64,000 nt of DNA from positions 16,728 to 80,727 of the forward strand of contig DASUUU010000110.1 in NCBI GenBank assembly GCA_036373915.1, given 5' to 3'. A model generated the notes under the pieces. The model was not told where the DNA came from and did not search any database. It saw nothing but the letters and a program-made list of their open reading frames with translations. A program made the position numbers and the translations under genes. The DNA is from JASLBX01 sp036373915 (GTDB lineage: Bacteria > Actinomycetota > Actinomycetes > Jiangellales > Jiangellaceae). Of the stretch, positions 8,608 through 17,087 are shown piece after piece; within the stretch, counting starts at the first letter, position 1; each line of letters opens with the position of its first letter.

Positions 8608-9303
8608 GTGCCCGGCGCGGATCAAGGACTCATCGACGACATCCGAGCTGCTCTGGCCGCGGTGGCCGACCCGGCCAAGGCGGCCCCGATGCAGGCGTAC
8701 ACGAAATCCTCGATGGCGTGCCATGGCATCCTCAAGCCGGCCCGACTGACCGCGCTCCGCCCGCTGCTTCGCGAACACACCCTGCCGGACCGCGTGAGCT
8801 GGGAAGCAACCGTCCGCACCCTGTGGGACGGCGCCTCCTTCCGGGAGGAGCGCTACGCCGCCATCGATGTGGCGCGGCACCGCGCTTACTCGGCATGGGC
8901 CACCGACACGCGCTCGATGGACCTGTACGACCACCTGATCGTCACAGGTGCCTGGTGGGACTACGTCGACGACGTCGCCATCCGCCTCGTCGGTCCTGTG
9001 CTCAGAGCACACCGGGCCGAGGTCACGCCGATGGTTCTGGGCTGGGCCCGCGACGGCCACAAATGGCGGCGCCGGGCCGCGGTGATCTGCCAGATCGGTG
9101 CCCGCGACGTCACCGACACCGCGCTGCTGACCGCCTGCATTCGGGTCAATGCCGGCGACCCGGACTTCTTCCTGCGCAAGGGCATCGGATGGGCGCTGCG
9201 CGAACATGCCAAGACCAACCCGAACTGGGTCCGGACTTTCGTCGCGACCCACCGCGACCGGCTGTCTCCCCTGTCGATCCGCGAGGCGACCAAGCACCTG
9301 TGA
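8608..9303 (+). CDS. DNA alkylation repair protein, AlkD-like DNA glycosylase
   Basis: A 231-aa all-helical HEAT-like repeat protein that excises alkylated purines (3-methyladenine, 7-methylguanine) from DNA. Two active-site features of the AlkD family are visible. TGAWWDYVDD, near residue 110-120, carries the Trp and catalytic Asp. RKGIGWALREHAK, near residue 190, carries the second Trp. Start is GTG. It is divergent from the FAD oxidoreductase and 75 bp upstream of fadA, from which it is probably transcribed separately. Confidence 0.9.
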   Translation: MPGADQGLIDDIRAALAAVADPAKAAPMQAYTKSSMACHGILKPARLTALRPLLREHTLPDRVSWEATVRTLWDGASFREERYAAIDVARHRAYSAWATDTRSMDLYDHLIVTGAWWDYVDDVAIRLVGPVLRAHRAEVTPMVLGWARDGHKWRRRAAVICQIGARDVTDTALLTACIRVNAGDPDFFLRKGIGWALREHAKTNPNWVRTFVATHRDRLSPLSIREATKHL

Positions 9304-9326
9304 GCCGCCGCGAACCGCTGCTAAGC

Positions 9327-9338
9327 TACTGATGAGTA
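9327..9338. promoter_or_regulatory. Candidate operator upstream of fadA (TACT-N4-AGTA palindrome)
   Basis: The sequence TACTGATGAGTA is a perfect TACT/AGTA dyad about 40 bp upstream of the fadA start, in the only gap before the beta-oxidation operon. Fatty-acid catabolic genes of actinobacteria are commonly controlled by TetR-type repressors binding short dyads at this position. Assignment to any particular regulator is inference, and no regulator gene is adjacent. Confidence 0.35.
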
Positions 9339-9378
9339 ACATGGGCCGTAGGAACGCCACCGATTTCTGGAGGGATCC

Positions 9379-10605
9379 GTGCCTCGTCAGCTCCGTGATG
9401 TCGTCTTCGTCGACGGCGTCCGCACCCCGTTCGGAAAGGCCGGCGCGAAGGGCATGTACCACGAGACCCGGGCCGACGATCTCATTGTCAAATGCATCCG
9501 GGAGCTCCTGCGGCGCAATCCGAACCTGCCGCCGGAGCGGGTCGAGGATGTGGCGATCGCCGCGACAACCCAGATCGGCGATCAGGGTCTGACCATCGGG
9601 CGGACCGCCGCGCTGCTGGCCGGCCTACCGCGCACCGTTCCCGGCTATGCCATCGACCGCATGTGTGCCGGTGCGATGACCGCCGTCACTACGACGGCCA
9701 CCGGCATCGCCTTCGGGGCGTACGACGTCGTCGTCGCAGGCGGCGTCGAGCATATGGGGCGGCATCCGATGGGTGAGGGTGTGGACCCCAACCCGCGGTT
9801 CATCGCGGAGAAGCTCGTAGACCCCAGCGCCCTGGTGATGGGCCAGACCGCCGAGAACCTGCACGACCGGTACCCGCACCTCACCAAGGCGCGGGCCGAC
9901 GCGTTCGCCGCTGCGAGCCAGGCCAAGCTGGCCAAGGCGTACGCCGACGGAAAGATCCAACCACACCTGGTCCCCATCGCCACGCGGAGCGCCGAGAAGG
10001 GCTGGGGTCTCGCGACGGCCGACGAGCCGCCACGGCCGGGGACGACCGTCGAGGGCCTCGCGAGCCTCAAGACGCCGTTCCGCCCACATGGCCGGGTGAC
10101 GGCCGGCAACGCGGCGGGTCTCAACGACGGCGCGACGGCCTGCCTGCTCGCGTCCGGCGAGGCCGCGGCCGAGTTGGACCTGCCGGTCAAGATGCGCCTG
10201 GTGTCCTACTCCTTCGCCGGTGTCGAACCCGAGGTGATGGGCGTCGGTCCGATCCCGGCTACCGAGAAGGCGCTGGCCAAGGCCGGGTTGACGATCGACG
10301 AGATCGGCCTTGTCGAGATCAACGAGGCCTTCGCCGTGCAAGTCCTGGCGTTCCTGGAACACTTCGGCATCCCCGACGACGACCCGCGGGTCAATCCGTT
10401 CGGCGGAGCGATCGCCCTGGGCCATCCTCTGGCGTCCTCGGGTGTGCGGCTGATGGCCCAACTGGCGCAGAGCTTCGCCGATCACCCGGAGGTCCGGTAC
10501 GGCATCACGACCATGTGTGTCGGCATCGGCATGGGCGGCACCGTGGTATGGGAGAACCCGCTGCACCCCGCCTACAAGTCCGATGAGATCGAGGAGGCGG
10601 CCTGA
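9379..10605 (+). CDS. fadA: Acetyl-CoA C-acyltransferase (3-ketoacyl-CoA thiolase) FadA
   Basis: A 408-aa thiolase catalysing CoA-dependent cleavage of 3-ketoacyl-CoA, the final step of each beta-oxidation cycle. The acyl-accepting Cys96 is in DRMCAGAMT. The catalytic His region is GGAIALGHPLASSG, and the second catalytic cysteine is in TMCVGIGMGG near the C-terminus. NEAFAVQ is also present. GTG at 9379 is preceded by TGGAGGGAT. The stop overlaps the ATG of fadB (TGATG), so the thiolase and the multifunctional partner are translationally coupled, the usual arrangement of the trifunctional complex. Confidence 0.95.
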   Translation: MPRQLRDVVFVDGVRTPFGKAGAKGMYHETRADDLIVKCIRELLRRNPNLPPERVEDVAIAATTQIGDQGLTIGRTAALLAGLPRTVPGYAIDRMCAGAMTAVTTTATGIAFGAYDVVVAGGVEHMGRHPMGEGVDPNPRFIAEKLVDPSALVMGQTAENLHDRYPHLTKARADAFAAASQAKLAKAYADGKIQPHLVPIATRSAEKGWGLATADEPPRPGTTVEGLASLKTPFRPHGRVTAGNAAGLNDGATACLLASGEAAAELDLPVKMRLVSYSFAGVEPEVMGVGPIPATEKALAKAGLTIDEIGLVEINEAFAVQVLAFLEHFGIPDDDPRVNPFGGAIALGHPLASSGVRLMAQLAQSFADHPEVRYGITTMCVGIGMGGTVVWENPLHPAYKSDEIEEAA

Positions 10606-12716
10606 TGTCCAGCCCCGATCTGTCCGTGGCGTACCCGGACGAGCTCGTCACGCGAGCACTCGTGCAGTTCGTGGACCTTCCGCTGGGTGCCGGCAAGGCC
10701 GCATTGATCACCCTCGACAACGGCCACGACCACACCAAGCCGAACACACTCGGCCCGGCGAGCCTGGCCGAGCTTGACCGCGCGCTCGACGCGGCCCTGG
10801 GCGAGCCTGGCCTGGCGGCGGTCTGCCTCACCGGCAAGCCGTTCATCCTCGCCGCGGGTGCGGACCTCAAGGGCGTCGCGCTGGTGACCGACCTCGAGCA
10901 GGCCCGTGAGCTCGGGCGGCTCGGGCACCGGGTGTTCGGCCGCCTCGGTGCCGCGCCGGTGCCGACGTTCGCGTTCATCAACGGCCTCGCGCTCGGCGGC
11001 GGGCTCGAGGTCATCCTGCACTGCACATACCGCACCGTCCTGGACACCGCGCAGGGCATCGGGCTGCCGGAGACCTTCCTCGGGCTGGTGCCCGGGTGGG
11101 GCGGCACTTGGCTGCTGCCGAACCTCATCGGCCCGGACGGCGCGGTGAAGGTCATCGTCGAGAACGCGCTCAACCAGAACCGCATGCTGGGCGGCCGCCA
11201 GGTCGCAGAGCTGGGCATCGCGGACGCGATATTCGGCGGCGCGGACTTTCTCGAGCAGTCGCTGACCTGGGCCGCCAAGGTGGTGCGTGGCGACATCACC
11301 GTCGAGCGCCGAGAGATCGATCGGTCGGAGGACGCTTGGGAAGCTGCCGTTGCGCGCGGACGGGCGGCGGCGGACGGAAGGGTTCACGGCGTCGCGCCGG
11401 CGCCGTACCGGGCGCTCGAACTGATCTCCGCAGCCCGGACCTCCACCCGCGAGGAGGGCTTCGCCGCCGAGGATGACGTGCTGGCCGAGCTCATCATGAG
11501 CGAGGAGTTCCGGTCCGGCGTCTACGCGTTCGACCTGGTGCAGCGGCGGGCCAAGCGGCCGGCCGGAGCGCCGGACAAGTCGCTGGCCCGCGACGTGACC
11601 AAGGTGGGCATCGTCGGCGCCGGACTGATGGCCAGTCAGCTCGCTCTGCTGTTCGTCCGCCGCCTCGAAGTGCCGGTGGTGATGACCGACCTCGACCAGT
11701 CCCGCGTCGACAAGGGCGTCGGGTATGTCCACGCCGAGGTCGACAAACTTCTCGCCAAGGGGCGGCTCTCGCAGGACACGGCGAACCGGCTCAAGGCGCT
11801 GGTCAGCGGGTCGACGGACAGGTCGATCTTCGCCGACGCCGACTTCGTCCTCGAGGCCGTCTTCGAGGAGATGAAGGTCAAGCAGCAGGTCTTCGCCGAG
11901 TTGGAGGCCATCGTCTCCCCGGAGTGTGTGCTGGCAACGAACACGTCCTCGCTGTCGGTCACCGAGATGGCTGCGGAGCTCGAGCATCCCGAGCGGGTCG
12001 TGGGCTTCCACTTCTTCAATCCGGTGGCGCTGCTCCCGCTGCTCGAGGTCATCCGGGCCGAGCGCACCGACGGTGCGACGCTCGCCACCGCGTTCGCGGT
12101 CGGCAAGGCGCTGAAGAAGTCCAGCGTACTGGTCAAGGACGCGCCCGGCTTCGTGGTCAACCGGATCCTGACCCGGCTGATGGGTGAGGTCACGCGGGCC
12201 GCGGACGAAGGCACGCCGATCGAGGTGGCCGACCGCGCGCTAGCGCCGCTGGGCCTGCCGATGTCGCCATTCGTACTACTCCAGCTGGTCGGCCCCGCGG
12301 TCGCGCTGCATGTCGCCGAGACCATGCACGAAGCCTTCCCGGACCGGTTCACCGTCTCGGACAACCTGCGGCGGCTGGTCGAGGCCGGCAAGCCAGGCAT
12401 CTGGTCCTGGAACGAGAAGGGCCAGCCGTACCTGGCCGAGGACACCGCCGAGTTGTTCGAGCAGGGCGACACCGTGCTGACCGAGGAACAGGTTCGCGAG
12501 CGCGCCCTGGCGGCCCTCGCCGAGGAGATCCGGCTGATGCTGGACGAGGGCGTGGTCGCCGAGGTCCAGGACGTCGACTTGTGCTTGCTGCTCGGCGCCC
12601 ACTGGCCGCTCCACCTCGGCGGCATCAGCCCGTACCTCGACCGCGCGGGTGTCAGCGAGAAGGTCACCGGTTCGCGCTTCCTGCCGTCCGGAGTCGCCAG
12701 CGTCGCCTCCGGTTGA
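10605..12716 (+). CDS. fadB: Multifunctional beta-oxidation protein FadB (enoyl-CoA hydratase / 3-hydroxyacyl-CoA dehydrogenase)
   Basis: A 703-aa fusion enzyme. The N-terminal crotonase domain (about 1-270) has the oxyanion-hole segment FILAAGADLKG and the catalytic glutamate region NGLALGGGLEVIL and LPETFLGLVPGWGG. The NAD-binding 3-hydroxyacyl-CoA dehydrogenase domain begins near residue 325 with VGIVGAGLMASQLA. The HAD active-site segment GFHFFNPVALLPLLEVI and a C-terminal helical dehydrogenase domain follow. It acts with FadA, whose stop overlaps its ATG. GAGGAGG lies just upstream. A strong hairpin follows the stop codon. Confidence 0.95.
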   Translation: MSSPDLSVAYPDELVTRALVQFVDLPLGAGKAALITLDNGHDHTKPNTLGPASLAELDRALDAALGEPGLAAVCLTGKPFILAAGADLKGVALVTDLEQARELGRLGHRVFGRLGAAPVPTFAFINGLALGGGLEVILHCTYRTVLDTAQGIGLPETFLGLVPGWGGTWLLPNLIGPDGAVKVIVENALNQNRMLGGRQVAELGIADAIFGGADFLEQSLTWAAKVVRGDITVERREIDRSEDAWEAAVARGRAAADGRVHGVAPAPYRALELISAARTSTREEGFAAEDDVLAELIMSEEFRSGVYAFDLVQRRAKRPAGAPDKSLARDVTKVGIVGAGLMASQLALLFVRRLEVPVVMTDLDQSRVDKGVGYVHAEVDKLLAKGRLSQDTANRLKALVSGSTDRSIFADADFVLEAVFEEMKVKQQVFAELEAIVSPECVLATNTSSLSVTEMAAELEHPERVVGFHFFNPVALLPLLEVIRAERTDGATLATAFAVGKALKKSSVLVKDAPGFVVNRILTRLMGEVTRAADEGTPIEVADRALAPLGLPMSPFVLLQLVGPAVALHVAETMHEAFPDRFTVSDNLRRLVEAGKPGIWSWNEKGQPYLAEDTAELFEQGDTVLTEEQVRERALAALAEEIRLMLDEGVVAEVQDVDLCLLLGAHWPLHLGGISPYLDRAGVSEKVTGSRFLPSGVASVASG

Positions 12717-12741
12717 TCACGTTCAGCAGGCGGGTACCTGC

Positions 12742-12787
12742 CCCACCAGGCCTGTGCGGGTGGTACGGCACCGACAGGCCTGGTGGG
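12742..12787. terminator. Bidirectional terminator hairpin between fadB and the VOC gene
   Basis: Perfect 14-bp arms (CCCACCAGGCCTGT at 12742-12755 and its complement at 12774-12787) enclose an 18-nt loop that can itself pair partly. It lies in the 111-bp gap between convergent stops (12716 and 12828). There is no U-tract, as is common for actinobacterial terminators. Confidence 0.75.
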
Positions 12788-12827
12788 CGGCCCAGTTCCA
12801 AGGACGCGCACGCCGCCCAGCCACCGG

Positions 12828-13283
12828 TCAGTCCGCCGGGTATGCCGCCTTCATGGTGTCGGTGTCGAACGCGGCCTCGTTCGTCTCGTTGAGGCTGTAC
12901 CAGTTGCCGAACGGATCGCGGAAGACCGCCTCGACGCCGTACGGCCGATCGACCGGCTCCTGAAGGAACTCCACCCCGCGGGCCGAGTACTCCGCGAAGG
13001 TCTTCCGGCAGTCATCGGTGTTCCAGGCTCCGGCGCTGAGTACGCCCTTGGCCAGCAAGGCGCGCAGCATCGCCGCCGTCTCCTCGTCATGGGCGGGCGG
13101 TCCCGGCACTGTGATGGCCAACTGGAACTGCGGGCTCGCCGGCGGGCCGACGGTAAGCCAGCGGTAGCCGTTCTCCATCGTCAGGTCGTGCCGTAGCTCG
13201 AAACCCAGCTTGTCGATGAAGAACTCCTTCGCCTCGTCGTAATCGGTGACGAACACACCGGCGACACCGAGTTGGGTGATCAT
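12828..13283 (-). CDS. VOC superfamily (glyoxalase/bleomycin-resistance fold) protein
   Basis: A 151-aa protein of two beta-alpha-beta-beta-beta units. The first unit begins GVAGVFVTDYDEAKEFFIDKLGFEL, and the second ends in FRDPFGNWYSLNE, a hallmark of the fold with the metal-ligand glutamate. The substrate is unknown. AAGGAG lies seven bases before the ATG. It sits 40 bp downstream of an AraC-type regulator gene, so the pair may form a small regulated unit. Glyoxalase activity is not implied. Confidence 0.85.
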   Translation of the reverse strand: MITQLGVAGVFVTDYDEAKEFFIDKLGFELRHDLTMENGYRWLTVGPPASPQFQLAITVPGPPAHDEETAAMLRALLAKGVLSAGAWNTDDCRKTFAEYSARGVEFLQEPVDRPYGVEAVFRDPFGNWYSLNETNEAAFDTDTMKAAYPAD

Positions 13284-13323
13284 GACTCGCTCCTTGTCTG
13301 TCGGATCGACGACGGTTCCGACG

Positions 13324-13791
13324 CTACTCAGAGCGCTCTGCCGACGGCTTCTCCGTGGTTGCCGTCTTGCCGGGCCGCCCGGCCGACATCAGCACGAAGC
13401 ACCCGGGAATCGGCGGCGGGCCCGCTCGGGCTGCATCGCGCTGGAACTGGGACGGCGAGACACCGACGAGTTCACGAAACCGCGCGCTGAAAGACCCGAG
13501 GCTGCTGAACCCGACCAGGTGGCACACCTCCGTCACGGTCAGGTTCACCGACCGGAGCAGGTCCTGTGCCCGCTCGACCCTGCGGCGGGACAGGTACTGT
13601 CCCGGTGTCTCTCCGTAAGCGGCCCGGAATGCCCGCACGAGGTGGTACCGCGAATAGCCTGCGGCGGCGGCGATGGCGTCGAGGTCGAGGGGTTCGGCAT
13701 ACGAGCGGTCGATCAAGTCGCGGGCTCTGCGGACCGCGACAAGCGTCTCGACCGCCGGCGAGCCGGGCCGCAGTGGCCGCCGATCAGCCAC
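13324..13791 (-). CDS. AraC family transcriptional regulator (DNA-binding domain only)
   Basis: A 155-aa protein consisting almost wholly of the double helix-turn-helix AraC/XylS domain. It runs from ARDLIDRSYAEPLDLDAIAAAAGYSRYHLVRAF through LTVTEVCHLVGFSSLGSFSARFRELVGVSPSQF. A short basic tail follows, and there is no ligand-binding arm. GTG at 13791 overlaps the end of the AI-2E permease gene by 8 nt, and a longer open frame reading back into that gene is not supported. It probably controls the VOC gene immediately downstream. Confidence 0.85.
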   Translation of the reverse strand: MADRRPLRPGSPAVETLVAVRRARDLIDRSYAEPLDLDAIAAAAGYSRYHLVRAFRAAYGETPGQYLSRRRVERAQDLLRSVNLTVTEVCHLVGFSSLGSFSARFRELVGVSPSQFQRDAARAGPPPIPGCFVLMSAGRPGKTATTEKPSAERSE

Positions 13792-14977
13792 CGCGCTCGG
13801 TGTCGTGCGTGACGACGTCGCGTGCACCACGCCCCAAGTGGTCCGGCAACTCATCAGGCTCCGGCACGACGTCGTCCCCAGTTCTTGCACCGATCGGCAC
13901 CTGGGCATCGCTCTCAGGGCTGTAGCTCCGGTATCCGATGACCGCCGCCACGATCGCGCCCGTCACCGGTACGGCGAGGAACAATCCCGGCATACCGAAC
14001 AGGGTGGCGGCGGTCGTCGTCAATACCAAGATGATCAGAGGATGGAAACTCACCGCGCGAGCCATCAACAGCGGGGACAGCACGTTTCCCTCGAGCTGCT
14101 GCACCACCAACACGATGATCAACGCCCAGATCGCCGTCGTCAGCCCACCTGACACGAATGCCACGGCGACCGCTACTGCGCCGGCGATGGTCGCACCAAG
14201 CAACGGGATGAACGCGAGCATGAAGGTTAGCGCGCCGATCGCCACCGCGAGCGGCACGCCCAGCACCCACAGACCGAACCCGATCAAGAATCCGTCCACG
14301 AGACCGGTGACGACCGACGCGTAGAACCACGATCCGGTGGTGCGCATCGCCGACCGGAACGCCGCCGTAGCCGGCAGGCGGTGCTCGGGCGCCAGGATGC
14401 CGGTGAACTGCATCCACAGCCGGTCGCCGCTGGCCAGAGCGAAGATGGCGAAGAAGGTGGCGATCAGCATTACCGTGATCAGGTTCGTGATGACGGTCAG
14501 CCCGCTGGCCACGGTGCTTCCGATACCGCTGATGAACCCGCCGACGAAGTCCTGCAACTGGTCGAGGATGTCCTGTACAGTGCGGTCGTCGACGCCGAAC
14601 GGGCCGCTGCGCAGCCACTCGATCGTCTCTTCGAACGCACCGACCACCTCATCGGCGATGCGAGGGCTTGCTCGGACCACCTCGGCAATGACGAACACGA
14701 GCAACAGCGCGAAGAACGACAGGAATCCGAGCACACACAGAATCGCCGCGACTACCTGCGGAACCCGCCGCGCGCGAAGCCACTTGACCAGCGGCCACAA
14801 TAGCGAAACCTCAGCGAAGCCGATCAAGATGGCGATCGAGATGAACCGAACCCGCAGCGCGATGAGGATGAGCGCCACGACAAGCAGGCCGATGGCACCC
14901 ATGCACAGCGCGATGATGGCCCACCTGACCAGCCATGGCGGGACGCCGAGCTCCCGCATCCGTTCCGTGGGCCTCAC
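13784..14977 (-). CDS. AI-2E family transporter (PerM/TqsA superfamily)
   Basis: A 397-aa integral membrane protein. It has the family's pattern of paired N-terminal helices (VRWAIIALCMGAIGLLVVAL, then FISIAILIGFAEV, then VVAAILCVLGFLSFFALLLVFVIAEVV), a long amphipathic middle region and a cluster of C-terminal helices. The family includes AI-2 exporters and sodium/proton antiporters, so the substrate cannot be stated. The C-terminus is hydrophilic. Its stop overlaps the AraC gene start, and its start lies 18 bp downstream of the dxs stop, so dxs, this gene and the regulator may be co-transcribed. Confidence 0.86.
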   Translation of the reverse strand: MRPTERMRELGVPPWLVRWAIIALCMGAIGLLVVALILIALRVRFISIAILIGFAEVSLLWPLVKWLRARRVPQVVAAILCVLGFLSFFALLLVFVIAEVVRASPRIADEVVGAFEETIEWLRSGPFGVDDRTVQDILDQLQDFVGGFISGIGSTVASGLTVITNLITVMLIATFFAIFALASGDRLWMQFTGILAPEHRLPATAAFRSAMRTTGSWFYASVVTGLVDGFLIGFGLWVLGVPLAVAIGALTFMLAFIPLLGATIAGAVAVAVAFVSGGLTTAIWALIIVLVVQQLEGNVLSPLLMARAVSFHPLIILVLTTTAATLFGMPGLFLAVPVTGAIVAAVIGYRSYSPESDAQVPIGARTGDDVVPEPDELPDHLGRGARDVVTHDTERGG

Positions 14978-14995
14978 TCGAGAACCGTATCTGAC

Positions 14996-16906
14996 CTAGT
15001 GGCGGTCGATCACGATCTGGTGCGCGGCGTGAGTGTCCAGGGCGGCCACTATCCCGGCGATCTCGCGGGCGAGACTCTGGCCGGTCAGTCCCACGTCGTT
15101 CAGGATCTTCGGACGCTTGGCGTGCTCGAGGAACCGCTGCGGTATGCCGTACTCGCGCACCGGTGTGTTCACCCCCGCGTCACGAAGCGCCTGGGCGATC
15201 GCCGATCCCACACCTGCGATGCGGCCATTGTCTTCCACCGTGACGACCAGCCGGTGGTCGCGCGCCAGGCCGGCGAGGGCGCCATCGACCGGCTTAACCC
15301 ATCGCGGGTCAACGACAGTGACGTCGACCCCCTGGGCCGCGAGCCGTTGGGCGGCCTCGACGCCGGCTGCGGCCATCGCGCCCACCGCCACGAGCAGGAC
15401 GTCCCGCCCCGTCGATCGCACGAGTACGTCGCAGCCCCCCGCCCGGTCGATGGCGGGCAGGTCCGGCCCGACCGGACCCTTCGGGAAGCGGACGACGGTG
15501 GGCGCGTCGGTGACATCCAGCGCTTCGCCGAGCAACTCGGCCAGCCGGGTGGCGTCGCGCGGCGCGGCAAGCCGCAGCCCGGGTACCACCTGCAGGATCG
15601 ACATGTCCCACATGCCGTTGTGCGATGCGCCGTCGTCGCCAGTGACACCGGCCCGGTCCAGAACGAACGTCACTCCGCAGCGGTGCAGCGCACAGTCCAT
15701 GAGCACCTGGTCGAACGCGCGGTTCAGGAAGGTCGCGTACACCGCCACGACGGGGTGCAGACCGGCCATGGCCATGCCGGCCGCCGACGTCGCGGCGTGC
15801 TGTTCGGCGATGCCCACGTCGAAGCACCGGTCTGGATAAGCCGCGGCGAACTTTCCCAGACCGGTCGGCTGCAGCATCGCCGCGGTGATGGCCACCACGT
15901 CGGGACGCCGCCGGCCCGCCGCCACGAGCGTGTCGCTGAACACGTCCGTCCAGGTGCGCTCGGCGATTCCTACCGCGGCTCCGGTCTCCGGATCGAACGC
16001 CTTCACCTGGTGCCAGTGATCGACCTTGTCGTTCACGGCGGCGTCGTATCCGAATCCCTTCTGGGTGATGCAGTGCACTATCACCGGGCCGCGGAACCGC
16101 TTGGCGCGCTGCAGCGCCTGTTCGACTGCCTCGCGGTCGTGCCCGTCGACCGGGCCGACGTACTTGATGCCCAGATCCTCGAACATGCCCTGCGGCGACA
16201 GGATGTCCTTAAGGCCCTTCTTGATGCCGTGCAGCGCGTCGTAGAGCGGCTCACCGACCAGCGGCGTACGGCCCAGTGAACGCTTGACCAGGTCGAGGGC
16301 CTGTTCGTACCGGGGATTGGTACGCAGGCCGGCCAGGTGGTTCGCCAGCCCGCCGACCGTGGGCGCGTACGAGCGTCCGTTGTCGTTGACCAGGATGACG
16401 ACCGGTCGCCGTGTTCCCGCGGCGATGTTGTTCAGCGCCTCCCACGACATGCCGCCCGTGAGCGCGCCGTCGCCGACGAAGGCCACCACCGTGCGGTCGT
16501 GCTCGCCGCGAACCGCGAACGCCTTGGCCATGCCGTCGGCGTACGACAGCGCGGTGGACGCGTGCGAGTTCTCGACCCAGTCGTGCTCACTCTCGGCGCG
16601 GCTCGGGTAACCGGACAGGCCGCCCTCTTGCCGCAACGTGCCGAACTGCGCGTGCCGACCGGTCAGCAGCTTATGAACGTACGACTGGTGTCCGGTATCG
16701 AAGATGACCGGATCGCGAGGCGAGTCGAAGACCCGGTGCACGGCGATACTCAATTCGACCGCACCTAGATTCGGGCCGAGGTGGCCACTCGTCCGGGCGG
16801 TGGTCCGGACGAGTACGTCGCGAATCTCCGAGGCGAGCGCGGTCAACTCGTCGCTCGACAGGCCTCGCAGATCGCGAGGGTTCTGGATGCCATCGAGCAC
16901 ACCCAA
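14996..16906 (-). CDS. dxs: 1-deoxy-D-xylulose-5-phosphate synthase Dxs
   Basis: A 636-aa thiamine-diphosphate enzyme that condenses pyruvate and glyceraldehyde-3-phosphate in the first step of the MEP isoprenoid pathway. Visible motifs are DTGHQSYVHKLLTGR, the TPP-binding stretch GDGALTGGMSWEALNN, and the transketolase-type DVGIAEQHAATSAAGMA. A TTG at 16906 is chosen as start because GGAGG sits eight bases upstream and the product then begins MGVLDGIQNPRDL, as in the family; a longer frame adds about 15 atypical residues. It is divergent from the proline-rich membrane protein gene. Confidence 0.95.
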   Translation of the reverse strand: MGVLDGIQNPRDLRGLSSDELTALASEIRDVLVRTTARTSGHLGPNLGAVELSIAVHRVFDSPRDPVIFDTGHQSYVHKLLTGRHAQFGTLRQEGGLSGYPSRAESEHDWVENSHASTALSYADGMAKAFAVRGEHDRTVVAFVGDGALTGGMSWEALNNIAAGTRRPVVILVNDNGRSYAPTVGGLANHLAGLRTNPRYEQALDLVKRSLGRTPLVGEPLYDALHGIKKGLKDILSPQGMFEDLGIKYVGPVDGHDREAVEQALQRAKRFRGPVIVHCITQKGFGYDAAVNDKVDHWHQVKAFDPETGAAVGIAERTWTDVFSDTLVAAGRRRPDVVAITAAMLQPTGLGKFAAAYPDRCFDVGIAEQHAATSAAGMAMAGLHPVVAVYATFLNRAFDQVLMDCALHRCGVTFVLDRAGVTGDDGASHNGMWDMSILQVVPGLRLAAPRDATRLAELLGEALDVTDAPTVVRFPKGPVGPDLPAIDRAGGCDVLVRSTGRDVLLVAVGAMAAAGVEAAQRLAAQGVDVTVVDPRWVKPVDGALAGLARDHRLVVTVEDNGRIAGVGSAIAQALRDAGVNTPVREYGIPQRFLEHAKRPKILNDVGLTGQSLAREIAGIVAALDTHAAHQIVIDRH

Positions 16907-17087
16907 CCGTCTCTCCTCCCAGGTGATCTCGCCCGGATCCGGGTATACCAACTGCTGAGACAGTCTAGATGCCGAACAGGCGTCGCACGGCCACTGGTGG
17001 CGGTAATCGGTTTGATCGAATGCCCTGCGTCAGTTGGTCTCGCCTGACACAGTGAGCACATCAACCCCAACGAGGAGGGCCGTCAAC

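Noticed and set aside
8470..9462. N-terminal extension of the FAD-dependent oxidoreductase
   Set aside because: The extra 331 residues are antisense to the alkD gene and precede a normal Rossmann start.
13784..14977. Quorum-sensing (autoinducer-2) system
   Set aside because: The AI-2E family is functionally broad; no luxS or lsr genes are in the window.
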